Below are positions 25,398 to 34,889 of a stretch of DNA of 64,000 nucleotides, one piece after another; positions within the stretch are counted from its first letter, which is position 1; the number at the start of each line of letters is the position of its first letter. A program made the position numbers and the translations under genes. The DNA lies in assembly GCA_937872515.1 (NCBI GenBank), contig CALMSX010000065.1, forward strand, positions 1-64,000, read 5' to 3'. Origin of the DNA: an uncultured Bacteroidota bacterium. GTDB taxonomy: Bacteria; Bacteroidota; Bacteroidia; Chitinophagales; Saprospiraceae. Below the pieces are notes generated by a model that was not told the origin of the DNA, did not search any database, and worked only from the letters and a program-made list of their open reading frames with translations.

Positions 25398-27746
25398 ATG
25401 AAAGTAAGGTGGTCCATAACTATTTGTTTATTAGGATTGTTATGTAGTCAAATGGCTACAGGTCAAAATTTGCCTAAACAGTGGAATTTTGACAAAGAAA
25501 ATCATCTTTTAACTACCGGCACCAAGGTGTCAACAGGCTTGTACGATGAAGCTGAGGTTAAAGAGATCAGATTGTACTTTCCACAAGCCAATTATTGGAC
25601 TTTGCTTACCCAAAATTATTCCTCCAAAAAAGATTTGTTGGCATCTTTGTCGTACAACGGAGAAACTTTTGACAGTATTGGGGTGAGATTCAAAGGTCAG
25701 ACCTCCTATGGAATGGGAGGCAACAGCCAGAAAAAATCGTTCAATATTACCATGGACCTGGTTCGTCCGGATCAGAAACTGGGAGGATATAAGACCCTCA
25801 ATCTCAACAATTCTTTTGAAGATGCCTCTTTTATGAGAGAGGTGTTTTACTACCACAATATCAGAAAACATGCACCTTCGGCGCAGGCCAATTTTGTAAG
25901 GTTGTACATCAATGACCAGGACTGGGGCATATATCAGAATGTGCAACAACTCAACAAAGATTTTTTAGAAGAATGGTGGTTTTCAAACGATGGGTCTAAT
26001 TTCAGGGCCGACTCACCTACCAGCACCTTTGGCGGTGGAGGCCCGGGAGGGGGTGGGGGAGCCCAGTGGGGTGATGGCACAGCTGCCATGAATTACCTGG
26101 GAGAAGATACCACCTTGTATCAAAAATATTACACCCTTAAAAGTACCGACAGTGCCTATGCATGGGATGAATTGATCGAGGCTTGTATGGCACTCAATCA
26201 AACGCCAATAACAGATTTACACAATGTTTTGTCTTCCTATTTCGACCTGGACAGAACCCTGTGGCACCTCGCAAGTGAGGTATTGTTTGCGGATGATGAT
26301 AGCTATATTTATAAGGGCAAAATGGATTATTACCTATACCGCGATGCCGAAACCGGTCGAATAACGGTCTATGATTATGACGGCAACAGTGTCATGAAAA
26401 CACAAAATGTTAGCTGGGGACCATTTTACAATGAAGGCAAGGTAAACTATCCTCTAATGAACAGATTGCTGGCCAACCCTCATCTTCGTCAGCGTTATCT
26501 CGCCCATTTGCGGGTACTGGCAGAGGAATATTTTGACGATACCAAGTCGGCAGCCCTTATTGACCAATATGCTGCCCGAATCAATGATATGGTGCAGGCA
26601 GATCCTAAAAAGAGAACTACCTATGCCCAATTTGTTTCAGAACAACAAAACCTTAAAAATTTCATTAAGAACAGAAAAACCACACTGCAGAACAATGTGG
26701 AGTATAAATTAACGGGTCCCACCATCACTGAAGTCCGATTTATGACCACAGAAGCATGGAAGTCCCCGGTGAGTAATGAATCGGTACGGATAACTGCCAA
26801 GGTGTTGCATGCCAATGGGGTTAGCTCCGTAAAATTATACCACGCAACTGGGCTATTTGGGGGCTTTGTTTCAGCCACCATGTACGATGATGGGCTTCAT
26901 GGTGATGGCAATGCCAATGATGGCGTATATGCGGCTGATTTGCCGGGATATGAAGTAGGAACTTACGTAAGGTTTTATGTGGAGGCGGCTACTGCCAATA
27001 CAGCCGGCACCCTGTCTTATTATCCAAAGGGCGCCGATCACGATGTGTTAATGTACCAGGTGGAGGCTGTGGCCAGCCAGGTAAATGAAGTTGTCATCAA
27101 TGAATTTATGGCTTCAAACGCCAATGGTCCCAAAGATGAAAATGACCAGAACGAAGATTGGATTGAATTGTACAACAAATCAAATGTTGCCATCAACCTG
27201 AGCGGTTTTTTTCTGAGCGACAATCCTGCCAATATTAAAAAATGGGAAATTCCTGCAGGCACCAGTATTGCCGCCAACGGCTATCTCATTTTTTGGTGTG
27301 ATGAAGACCAGGAAGAAGGCCCCTTGCACACCAATTTTAAGTTATCTGCCTCCGGAGAAACCATCTACCTGGCTGATAAAGCTGGGGCCATAGTTGATTC
27401 CATTACTTATAGCAATGCCTCCGAAGACCTTTCCTTTGCCAGAAAACCCAACGGCACAGGTTCTTTTAAAGAAGGAAGTAACACCTTCAATGCCAACAAT
27501 ACACCAACTGCTACCTATGAGGTTGATGCAGCGGCCGCCCTTCTTTTATATCCCAATCCGTCAAGCGTAGGTTTTATTGTCAAACAAACAAACGACATTC
27601 AATTGTGCATCACCAATCTTTTGGGACAGCCCGTTTGGAAGGGTTTTGCGCCGGCCAACACCTTTGTTTCTACCGAGGATTGGCAAGAAGGCATTTATAT
27701 TGTAACAGATGGCATTACATCATGTAAGCTGTTGGTCCAAAAGTAA
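25398..27746 (+). CDS. Secreted CotH-type kinase-like protein with lamin-tail domain and T9SS sorting domain
   Basis: 782 residues. Signal peptide ends ATGQ. A CotH-like domain lies at about 50-420 (VRFKGQTSYGMGGNSQKKSF, LNLNNSFEDASFMRE, VYDYDGNS with the metal-binding Asp pattern). Spore-coat CotH proteins are secretory-pathway protein kinases; catalytic activity here is unproven. A Gly-rich loop (about 213-226) interrupts it. Then an Ig-like segment (about 435-550), a lamin-tail domain at about 563-700 (NEVVINEFMASN, EDWIELYN) and a T9SS sorting domain (about 710-782, LYPNPSSVGF). Lamin-tail plus CotH is a known Bacteroidota secreted combination. The short YjbR-like gene follows after five bases. 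Confidence 0.88.
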   Translation: MKVRWSITICLLGLLCSQMATGQNLPKQWNFDKENHLLTTGTKVSTGLYDEAEVKEIRLYFPQANYWTLLTQNYSSKKDLLASLSYNGETFDSIGVRFKGQTSYGMGGNSQKKSFNITMDLVRPDQKLGGYKTLNLNNSFEDASFMREVFYYHNIRKHAPSAQANFVRLYINDQDWGIYQNVQQLNKDFLEEWWFSNDGSNFRADSPTSTFGGGGPGGGGGAQWGDGTAAMNYLGEDTTLYQKYYTLKSTDSAYAWDELIEACMALNQTPITDLHNVLSSYFDLDRTLWHLASEVLFADDDSYIYKGKMDYYLYRDAETGRITVYDYDGNSVMKTQNVSWGPFYNEGKVNYPLMNRLLANPHLRQRYLAHLRVLAEEYFDDTKSAALIDQYAARINDMVQADPKKRTTYAQFVSEQQNLKNFIKNRKTTLQNNVEYKLTGPTITEVRFMTTEAWKSPVSNESVRITAKVLHANGVSSVKLYHATGLFGGFVSATMYDDGLHGDGNANDGVYAADLPGYEVGTYVRFYVEAATANTAGTLSYYPKGADHDVLMYQVEAVASQVNEVVINEFMASNANGPKDENDQNEDWIELYNKSNVAINLSGFFLSDNPANIKKWEIPAGTSIAANGYLIFWCDEDQEEGPLHTNFKLSASGETIYLADKAGAIVDSITYSNASEDLSFARKPNGTGSFKEGSNTFNANNTPTATYEVDAAAALLLYPNPSSVGFIVKQTNDIQLCITNLLGQPVWKGFAPANTFVSTEDWQEGIYIVTDGITSCKLLVQK

Positions 27747-27751
27747 TTTTT

Positions 27752-28060
27752 ATGATCACTTTTGAATTTGTGCAAAAGGATATGCTGGAAAGGCTGGGTC
27801 TCCAGGAGCAGCCCCATTTTGAGAAGACATCGTTCAGGAAAAATAAAAAAATATTTTTGACCTACAACGCTGCTGAAGATTTGATCTGTGTTAAACTTAA
27901 ACCGGAAGACCAACAGAGTTTTGAGCTGGTGGCTAAGGGCGTAATATTTGCGGTTCCCAATAAATGGGGACAACAAGGTTGGACCCTGGCGAGATTAAAT
28001 CAACTGGAGAAGGATTTGTATGATGATTTGATTCAGACAGCACTTGCTCAATTTAAATGA
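27752..28060 (+). CDS. MmcQ/YjbR family protein
   Basis: 102 residues, single YjbR-like domain (cysteine-rich-free CyaY-like fold). Diagnostic segments: HFEKTSFRKNKKIFLTYN, CVKLKPEDQQSFEL and the C-terminal PNKWGQQGWTLARLNQLEKD. Members are often named DNA-binding proteins, but function is poorly known. ATG lies five bases after the CotH stop, so probably co-transcribed, although a functional link between a cytoplasmic and a secreted protein is doubtful. Confidence 0.85.
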   Translation: MITFEFVQKDMLERLGLQEQPHFEKTSFRKNKKIFLTYNAAEDLICVKLKPEDQQSFELVAKGVIFAVPNKWGQQGWTLARLNQLEKDLYDDLIQTALAQFK

Positions 28061-28065
28061 AAAAA

Positions 28066-28098
28066 AAAGGCAACCTTTCTGGGTTGCCTTTTTTTATT
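28066..28098. terminator. Bidirectional terminator between convergent genes
   Basis: AAAGGCAACC / GGTTGCCTTT stem with a TTTCTG loop, flanked by A8 on the left and T7 on the right, so it can stop transcription from both sides. Confidence 0.9.
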
Positions 28099-28104
28099 TT
28101 CCGA

Positions 28105-31100
28105 TTAGTGCTGTATGACTACTTTTTGGCTGATTTGTCTTTGTCCGTTGGATAGGGTAAAGATGTACATACCGGCCTCAAATTGACTGAGATCAATGGA
28201 TCCATTGGTTTCAAAAAGAGTGCCGTCCACCAGTTTAGTGCCGGTCAGCGTTGATAATTTAAATTTATTAAAGCCTGACAAATTAGTGCTAAGACTAAAG
28301 TGTAAGCGCTGATTGGCCGGATTGGGGAACAATTGTAAGCCGGCAGCATCTGTTTCTTCTTCGGTCGCAGTGGAAGTGTTGATGCGGATGTTGAAACGAT
28401 TGATGCCCAACCAGCCTCCCTCTGTGTCCTTAACCATGTAATTGAAGCCATCATCTGCGGGCAATGAAATACCATTGGCGGTAAATGCATATGATATTTT
28501 GCCGTTGTCTATATCCTCCTGGGTAAACTGGCTTCCGTTAGTCAGAGGCAGGTTGTTCAATAGAAGATTACCATACACCGGAAGTTTGGTGACAATAAAT
28601 GAGAGCTGTGATGCGGTATTGTTTTTATCTTCTACAGAGAGGTAGTTTTTAGATATGGTAGCCACCTCGGCAGGGGTAGTTTCCAACAATACATCATTTA
28701 CCTGGTAAGGATTTTCAACTTGCACCGATGCACAAATTTCGATCTCAAAACCTTCCAGCTTTCCACCGTTTCCTGATTTACCATCTTTGATTTCAAGGGT
28801 CCACACGCCTGTTGCATCCTGACCATTAAATCCTTCTAGTTTTTCCTTAGGTCGGTATTGTCCTGAAGCCGTATTGGAGCATGAAAACGGAGCAGGAGCC
28901 TGGTCGTCGATCAATACTTCAATGTTTAATATTTTTTCGCAAATGCCTTCCCATAAAATGACCTTACTTCCTACGGGCGAAATGAGAGTGCCTGTAAGAT
29001 CCTTAAAGTTGTTGTGGTTGATTTTTAATTTAGAAACATTTACGTCAGAAATATTTTTGCCGGTGGGCACATTGATCTTGGATTGGATCGTGGGCAGGCC
29101 GGAAGCAGAAATGTTAATCGGCAATCCTGTAGCTGAATAATTTTTACAATCTGCTACCAGGGTTCCAAATCCTTTAAGCTCGGTCCAGTCGCCTCCCTGA
29201 CAACCGTTAAACGCCTTCACCCGCCAGAAGTAAACTGATTTTTTATCAAAAGTTTTGAAGTGGCGATAAAAGGTATCTGCGGTCTCTTTTGAAAACTCTA
29301 TGGAAGCAAAGGTAGGATCCTTCGATACTTCAATTACATAACCCGTTGCATTGATACTTTTTTTCCAAGTGAAAGTAGGTAGTTCGGCATCCTTTTCTCC
29401 ATTGACCGGAGTCAGTGCCTGAAGAGCAGAAAAGTCAGTGGAGGTCACTTCTAATTCCAGTTTTTTCCACAAGGTGTCATTGTTGTCGGTCACCGCAAAG
29501 TAACTGATACTATATAAACCACTTGGAACCGAATTAGAAATCTCGAAACGAAGTTCATTGTTATCACCGGCAGTGATTTTTTCTTTTGTAGTGGAGAAGC
29601 TAACCCCATCTGGCAGTGCTGTAACGCCAAAACTAAGTTCACCAGTGTAGCCTGCAATGGCGTCACTTTCAATACTTACTGTGCTGGTGGCGGGTAAGCA
29701 TAGTTTTTCATAATATTTGTTGGATTTAAAATAAGCAGTGGGATCAGTTGCCTGATTGATGGTGAACCTGAAATTACTGATATCAAAGAATACATTGTCC
29801 TGGGCCTTGATTAAGATCCTTGCATCGGCACCGGTGATATCAGGTAATTGGATGAAAGCAGATCCGTTATTGGGCACCCTTCCTTCCAGTAAGGTTAGGT
29901 TGGGTTCACTGGTATGAAGGGCATTGGCCTTTGACAGATAAATGTCAACGTATTTACAATTGACAGGAGCCTTATCCGTATTGTTTACATTCCACAATAC
30001 ATTGATAATTTCACCTGCCTTGTATACTTCACCAATGTTGGGAGAAACCACCTGGAAGGGTCCGGAATTGCCATCTACAAACATCTCTATCTCTTTCCAA
30101 ACTGCAATTCCACCGGAAGGGTTGTTGTCTCTCACAGTGAGTGCAAAATGCAAATCTCTGGTGTAGGTTGGCAGTACTTCTGTAGGTGAAGATTGACCGG
30201 CAAGCAACCTGGATGGAGTAGGAATGATTCTATATGGGTTTACTGTAGGGGCAAAAGATCTGAAAGCAGGGCAATCACCGGTTGGCTGACCCAGGGTACA
30301 TCGGGCCCCTGCGGCATCTTTCTGCTCCCAGTTAAATGTCAGAGCGTCGTTGTCCTGATCCATGCCATGGCCATCCAGCACAAATGGTGTACCAATGGGT
30401 ATGTAAAGACCGGCGGGAAAATCAATGCCCACTTCAGGAAGATGGTTTTCAATCATCACTTTATCTGAGCAACCATAAGCAGCTCCTGAGGTATATCTGG
30501 AGTGATCGTAGATCTGGATAAGTGAAGCATTGTGGTAATAGTCGTTGTTATTGCCTTGTACGTTTTGAGCTCCACACAAGCCGCCATATGACATGATGGT
30601 ACTTCCGCTACCTGGCTCAAAACCATTGTCGAAACTTTCATTGTCGCCACAATTGTTAAATGTATGTTGTGCACCCAGCTGATGGCCAATTTCGTGAGCA
30701 GCCACCTGAACCGTAATAACCAACAAATTGGTATAATGACAGGTCACACCGGCACCTTTATTTGCGCTGCACAATGATGTGAGGAATGCCACACCTCCTA
30801 CGTCTGTACAGGATAAGGTATAAATGTGTCCCAGGTCATATGAGCTGCTGTTGCCCAGCAATCCATTGATCACTTCTGTATTTTGAGTCAATAAAGAGCG
30901 GCCCTCATTGGCCTTGGTATATGGATCTGTTTCCGGGTCGAGGTGAATAAGTTTGTCGTTGTCATTGATGAGGATAAACCTGGATGCAAACTCATTTTCA
31001 TAAATTTGATTTAACCTGTTTACCGATGTGACCATGTCTGCCAGACACAACTCTACCGTTCCGCGAACCCTGCCCCATTCGCCGGTGCAGGCCAGAGCCA

Positions 31101-31704
31101 TTTTAAATTCGTGTAAATTAATTTTTTCGGTTCTTCCTGCATCTGCAGCTGTTTTAATACGGTCATTTTCTTCTGTGTGACTCACCCCACAGCCAGGTAC
31201 CAAATCCATGGGCTCCGTATGATCCTGCACATAATATACAATGTAGGATTCCAGGTCGTCTTTATACAGTGGATCAACGTAAATCTCTCCTTCAGGACCT
31301 CTGATAGAGGCGTGAAAGCCTGCCGGACTTACATCAAACCTGGCTACGTATTTTTTATCTGCAGTCCAAGCTTTATAAGACTGGATGGCAGGGTATTTAG
31401 CTGCCAATTGAGCCTCCATTACGGGCGATGAAACAGTTATAAAGGATTGGGTTGAACCATCGGGAAAAGGCAAATCAATTCTTTGACCAGTTCCAATGCC
31501 GCTTCTCTCGGCTGGTGTAGTGGACAGTTCAGATTGTATGCTTTTGAAGTTGAGTTCAAAAGAGGAATAGGCTTTTGGCAAATAGGTGATCACTGCTTCT
31601 TTTCTGGCGGCCTGATCAAATCTTTCTACTTTTTTCCATAAGCCCTGCGCCTGGGTCGAAAAGTGGAAAGCAAAAAATGAACAAATGATTAGTGTATACC
31701 TCAT
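28105..31704 (-). CDS. Secreted reprolysin-like zinc metallopeptidase with P-domain, cadherin-like repeat and T9SS sorting domain
   Basis: 1199 residues. The start is ATG at 31704: the in-frame TTG at 31728 coincides with the -7 box. Signal peptide ends STQAQ. Metzincin site VAAHEIGHQLGAQHTF (about 335-350; three His and Glu) with Met-turn TIMSYGG at about 370 marks an M12B-type protease, preceded by a long propeptide-like region. Then Ig-like and fibronectin-like domains, a proprotein-convertase P-domain at about 855-992 (INHNNFKDLTGTLISPVGS, TGVWTLEIKDGKSGNGG), a CSPG/NG2 cadherin-like repeat at about 1000-1100 and a type A sorting domain (LFPNPANQRLHF). An exoprotease for protein degradation is the likely role. 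Confidence 0.92.
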   Translation of the reverse strand: MRYTLIICSFFAFHFSTQAQGLWKKVERFDQAARKEAVITYLPKAYSSFELNFKSIQSELSTTPAERSGIGTGQRIDLPFPDGSTQSFITVSSPVMEAQLAAKYPAIQSYKAWTADKKYVARFDVSPAGFHASIRGPEGEIYVDPLYKDDLESYIVYYVQDHTEPMDLVPGCGVSHTEENDRIKTAADAGRTEKINLHEFKMALACTGEWGRVRGTVELCLADMVTSVNRLNQIYENEFASRFILINDNDKLIHLDPETDPYTKANEGRSLLTQNTEVINGLLGNSSSYDLGHIYTLSCTDVGGVAFLTSLCSANKGAGVTCHYTNLLVITVQVAAHEIGHQLGAQHTFNNCGDNESFDNGFEPGSGSTIMSYGGLCGAQNVQGNNNDYYHNASLIQIYDHSRYTSGAAYGCSDKVMIENHLPEVGIDFPAGLYIPIGTPFVLDGHGMDQDNDALTFNWEQKDAAGARCTLGQPTGDCPAFRSFAPTVNPYRIIPTPSRLLAGQSSPTEVLPTYTRDLHFALTVRDNNPSGGIAVWKEIEMFVDGNSGPFQVVSPNIGEVYKAGEIINVLWNVNNTDKAPVNCKYVDIYLSKANALHTSEPNLTLLEGRVPNNGSAFIQLPDITGADARILIKAQDNVFFDISNFRFTINQATDPTAYFKSNKYYEKLCLPATSTVSIESDAIAGYTGELSFGVTALPDGVSFSTTKEKITAGDNNELRFEISNSVPSGLYSISYFAVTDNNDTLWKKLELEVTSTDFSALQALTPVNGEKDAELPTFTWKKSINATGYVIEVSKDPTFASIEFSKETADTFYRHFKTFDKKSVYFWRVKAFNGCQGGDWTELKGFGTLVADCKNYSATGLPINISASGLPTIQSKINVPTGKNISDVNVSKLKINHNNFKDLTGTLISPVGSKVILWEGICEKILNIEVLIDDQAPAPFSCSNTASGQYRPKEKLEGFNGQDATGVWTLEIKDGKSGNGGKLEGFEIEICASVQVENPYQVNDVLLETTPAEVATISKNYLSVEDKNNTASQLSFIVTKLPVYGNLLLNNLPLTNGSQFTQEDIDNGKISYAFTANGISLPADDGFNYMVKDTEGGWLGINRFNIRINTSTATEEETDAAGLQLFPNPANQRLHFSLSTNLSGFNKFKLSTLTGTKLVDGTLFETNGSIDLSQFEAGMYIFTLSNGQRQISQKVVIQH

Positions 31705-31725
31705 TAATTGTTGAATTATTTTGGA

Positions 31726-31733
31726 CAAAAATA
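31726..31733 (-). promoter_or_regulatory. -7 box of the metallopeptidase gene
   Basis: TATTTTTG on the minus strand, 21 bases before ATG 31704. Confidence 0.45.
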
Positions 31734-32110
31734 ACTTTATTTGGCCACAATTTTAAGATGAATAATGTGTCGCAGCGGACCTATATTATCAATTTAACAG
31801 GCTTTTAAGAGGACCAATGCGGATAAACTTTACGCCGCGGCCTGGAAACTGGCCTTTGCTTGTATTGGGGGCACCTGAAACGGGCAGAACTTCTAATGTT
31901 TTATACCTTCAAAAGGGGCAATCAAGTCACTTACCTTGGATAAAGTATCGCTTATGGCAAGAGGGCAAAAAGAATGTATACCATTTCACCCCTCAAGTGT
32001 TCATGTTCAACCACCTGGCCAAATTCAGGGTTGTGCGTAGTTGAATCTCAGAGAAGTATCACAAAAATTTGACGAGAGCATGGAATTATGACCTAAAACG
32101 AAAAGCTGTA
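31734..32110. other. Intergenic region without a supported gene
   Basis: About 375 bases between two minus-strand genes. One 75-codon plus-strand frame (31817-32044) shows no family, no signal and no promoter box, and I do not call it. Base composition in 31820-31900 is more G+C-rich than other intergenic stretches here, so a decayed gene is possible. Confidence 0.4.
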
Positions 32111-32962
32111 TTACATTTTAAGGTTCTGTGGATGTTTATGTTTCCATCTTTTGTGAGACCAAAGCCAACTCTCTGGTTCACGTTGGATGTCGGCTTCAAG
32201 GCGTTTTACATAGGTGGTTGTGATGGCCTCAGCCGGTAGTTCGGTAAAGGTGACCTCATAAGATGAGCCTTTTGTTCGTCGAATGGTCTGTACCCACACC
32301 GGCAGTTGGTATTTTTTGGCCAGCTGTTCAGCTCCGTTGAGAAAAAGCGTTTCTTGTCCCAGAAAAGAAAACCATTTACCCGAATGGATGTCGCCAGGAC
32401 TCTGATCGGCCACAAAAAAATAAACAACAGGTTCATGGTGGGCGGCCATATATCGCACCACTTCTTTCATAGAAAGCAGGCCCAGACCGAATCTGGATCT
32501 AGCATCTTTTACCAAAACATCGAGGGCTTTATTGGATAGGGGCTTGTAAACAGCATGTGCATGGATGCCCGTAAAAATTGGAAACAAAACAGCTGCCCAC
32601 TCCCAGTTGCCTTGATGGCTACCCATGACAATGACACTCTTGCTTTCCAATTGGAGTTTCATTTTTTCTGGCAGGTGGTAACTCATTTTATGACGGAACC
32701 ACTTTTTATCTTTTGAAAACAGCATCAGGGTTTCCAACACATAGGCACTCAACTGGTGATAATAACCCTTCATGATTTTTATGAGTTGGGCTTCTTCAAA
32801 TTGTGGAAAGGCCAGATGGAGATTGTCGATTATTACTTTTTTTCGATAAGAAAGCACTTCAGACAAAAGATAGGTACAGAATTTGTGTATAACACCAGAG
32901 TACCCAAGTGGTAAAAATTTTGATATGAATATCAATAATTTATATATTATTTTATTTATCAT
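32111..32962 (-). CDS. LpxL/HtrB-type lipid A acyltransferase
   Basis: 283 residues. Single N-terminal membrane anchor (about 5-25), then the lysophospholipid acyltransferase fold with the catalytic HxxxxxE/D-type motif in VMGSHQGNWEW, the FVADQSPG segment and a basic C-terminus REPESWLWSHKRWKHKHP, all typical of the LpxL/LpxM (HtrB) family that adds secondary acyl chains to lipid A at the inner membrane. Isolated minus-strand gene; divergent from the asparaginase gene with an 84-base AT-rich gap. Confidence 0.9.
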   Translation of the reverse strand: MINKIIYKLLIFISKFLPLGYSGVIHKFCTYLLSEVLSYRKKVIIDNLHLAFPQFEEAQLIKIMKGYYHQLSAYVLETLMLFSKDKKWFRHKMSYHLPEKMKLQLESKSVIVMGSHQGNWEWAAVLFPIFTGIHAHAVYKPLSNKALDVLVKDARSRFGLGLLSMKEVVRYMAAHHEPVVYFFVADQSPGDIHSGKWFSFLGQETLFLNGAEQLAKKYQLPVWVQTIRRTKGSSYEVTFTELPAEAITTTYVKRLEADIQREPESWLWSHKRWKHKHPQNLKM

Positions 32963-33046
32963 ATAATCTTTTTATCACAGAGTACTGTCGGAAAGTTTGA
33001 TTTTTTCCGATCAAAGTTAAAATAATATTGACTTTAAAAAACAAGC

Positions 33047-34015
33047 ATGAGCTGGTTAATGGACAGGCGGAATTTTTTATCACTGGGCTTAGGAGCGGGT
33101 TTGGCATCTTCATTCCTGCCAATGGCTGGTGGTATAAAGTATCGTTTTCCGTTGGTTATCAGCACATGGGACAATAGGAAGGCAAATAGAGCTGCTATAC
33201 AGGTGCTGAAGGATGGTGGAAGTGCCTTAGATGCAGTAGTGGCGGGTATCAATGTGCCTGAGTCAGATCCCAAAGACAGATCTGTTGGTTATGGAGGCAG
33301 GCCCGACAGGTCGGGAAGGGTTACGCTTGATGCCTGTATCATGGACCATCAGGGTAGGGCAGGAAGTGTTACTTATGTCCAAAAAGTCAAACACCCCATT
33401 GATTTGGCAAGAAAAGTCATGGAATCGACCCCACACGTAATGTTATCGGGCGATGGAGCAGAGATGTTTGCCCGATCCCTGGGCTTTCCGGAGGAGGACC
33501 TACTAACAGAAGAAAGCAGAACAGAGTATGAAGACTGGTTAAAAACCAAAAAATACGAGCCTATTATCAATATTGAGCGTCATGACACGATCGGAATGTT
33601 GGTGATAGATGCAAAGGGTACCATGGCAGGAGGATGCTCGACCAGTGGCATGGCCTACAAAATGGAAGGTAGGGTAGGAGACTCCCCTGTAATTGGAGCC
33701 GGTCTTTTTGTAGATCAGCAATATGGAGCCTGTGTAGGCACCGGACATGGAGAATATGTTTTGCGCTCTCTTTCCAGTTTTTTGGTTGTCGAGTTTATGC
33801 GTCAGGGCATGTCGCCACAAAAGGCATGTGAAAAAGCAATAAAACGGATCATTGAGAAAAATAAAAACGCCACAGAGGCCTATCAGGTAGGTTTAATCGC
33901 CTTCAACACCAAGGGAAACATAGGATATTTTGGAGTGAGGAAAGGTTTTTTATGTGCGGTAAAAAGTATTGATAATGAGTATATTATGGATAGCAAATAT
34001 GTTTTCGAAAATTAA
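33047..34015 (+). CDS. N4-(beta-N-acetylglucosaminyl)-L-asparaginase (glycosylasparaginase), exported
   Basis: 322 residues. Ntn-hydrolase that cleaves the GlcNAc-Asn bond of glycopeptides. It matures by self-cleavage before the Thr in RHDTIGMLVID, which becomes the nucleophile of the beta chain. Supporting motifs: SALDAVVAGINVPESDP, YGGRPDRSG, GDSPVIGAGLFVD, ACVGTGHGEYVLR. The N-terminus MDRRNFLSLGLGAGLASS looks like a twin-arginine signal, pointing to folded export; start could equally be Met5 at 33059. It fits glycoprotein degradation alongside the secreted protease at 28105. Confidence 0.92.
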   Translation: MSWLMDRRNFLSLGLGAGLASSFLPMAGGIKYRFPLVISTWDNRKANRAAIQVLKDGGSALDAVVAGINVPESDPKDRSVGYGGRPDRSGRVTLDACIMDHQGRAGSVTYVQKVKHPIDLARKVMESTPHVMLSGDGAEMFARSLGFPEEDLLTEESRTEYEDWLKTKKYEPIINIERHDTIGMLVIDAKGTMAGGCSTSGMAYKMEGRVGDSPVIGAGLFVDQQYGACVGTGHGEYVLRSLSSFLVVEFMRQGMSPQKACEKAIKRIIEKNKNATEAYQVGLIAFNTKGNIGYFGVRKGFLCAVKSIDNEYIMDSKYVFEN

Positions 34016-34078
34016 TTTAATTGAGTTTGGCATACATTTTGTTTCCATAATGTGTAAACATAAAAGCGACCAACTATT

Positions 34079-34753
34079 ATGAACCCGGTAAAGGTGATAT
34101 TCATTGATCGACAAAAGATGTTTGTTCAGGGAATAATGGCCTTGGCCGATAAAATAAAATATCCTGTAATAAAGATTGCGGGACAGTACAGTGTGACAAA
34201 ATACTTTTTGGAGGACTATGATGGTGGTGCAGATATCATCGCAGTAGACCTCAACCTGGAAGATTCAGATGGAATAGATTTTATTGCGCAACTGAGATCT
34301 GAATTTCCGGACCAGAAAGTAATGGTTCTTTCATCCTATGCAGAGTACAAATTTGTAAAGGATGCAATGAAAAAGGGAGCCGACGGATACATTTTAAAGA
34401 CAGCAGATTATTCTGAGTTTGGAAATTGTATCATAGACATCATGCAGGGAAAAACGTTTCTTGGCAGTGGTGTTTACCTGACTCCTCCTGTTACAGTGTA
34501 CAAAAGAGAATTTAACTCATCCGCGAGGAGGGTAATGAATGAAGACAGGTTTCAGATCAAACAAAAGCTCACAAAAAGAGAATTGGAAATACTGAGGCTT
34601 ATCATTCAAGCCAAGACCAACGATGAGATAGGAGACCAACTGTTTATAAGTCACCAGACAGTAGGTGTTCACAAAAAAAACATCATGCGAAAACTGGGTA
34701 TGAAAAGTACCATGACGCTGATCAAATATGCCTTAGAAAATGAATTGGTATAG
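34079..34753 (+). CDS. Orphan LuxR-family response regulator
   Basis: 224 residues. Receiver domain at about 1-125 with the phospho-acceptor Asp in IIAVDLNLED, Ser in VLSSYAE and Lys in YILKTAD. The usual first acidic pair is reduced to one Asp (FIDRQKMF), which may weaken metal binding. LuxR-type helix-turn-helix at about 160-220 (LTKRELEILRLIIQAKTNDE, ISHQTVGVHKKNIMRKL). No histidine kinase is adjacent. It lies 136 bases before the second giant T9SS gene on the same strand, so regulation of that gene is a reasonable guess. Confidence 0.9.
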   Translation: MNPVKVIFIDRQKMFVQGIMALADKIKYPVIKIAGQYSVTKYFLEDYDGGADIIAVDLNLEDSDGIDFIAQLRSEFPDQKVMVLSSYAEYKFVKDAMKKGADGYILKTADYSEFGNCIIDIMQGKTFLGSGVYLTPPVTVYKREFNSSARRVMNEDRFQIKQKLTKRELEILRLIIQAKTNDEIGDQLFISHQTVGVHKKNIMRKLGMKSTMTLIKYALENELV

Positions 34754-34889
34754 GTAGCCCAAACCGTTCCCCCGGTTTACTTATACTCTCATACATACAA
34801 CAAAAGCTTAACAGAACCTTAATCATGCTGAGTAAATATTATTTAGTAATGTTTAAACTATGTTGCAAACTAAAAACCGATTAAATCTC

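Noticed and set aside
31817..32044. Plus-strand open frame of 75 codons in a gene-free gap
   Set aside because: ATG has a plausible purine-rich context, but there is no family, signal, promoter box or conserved neighbour.
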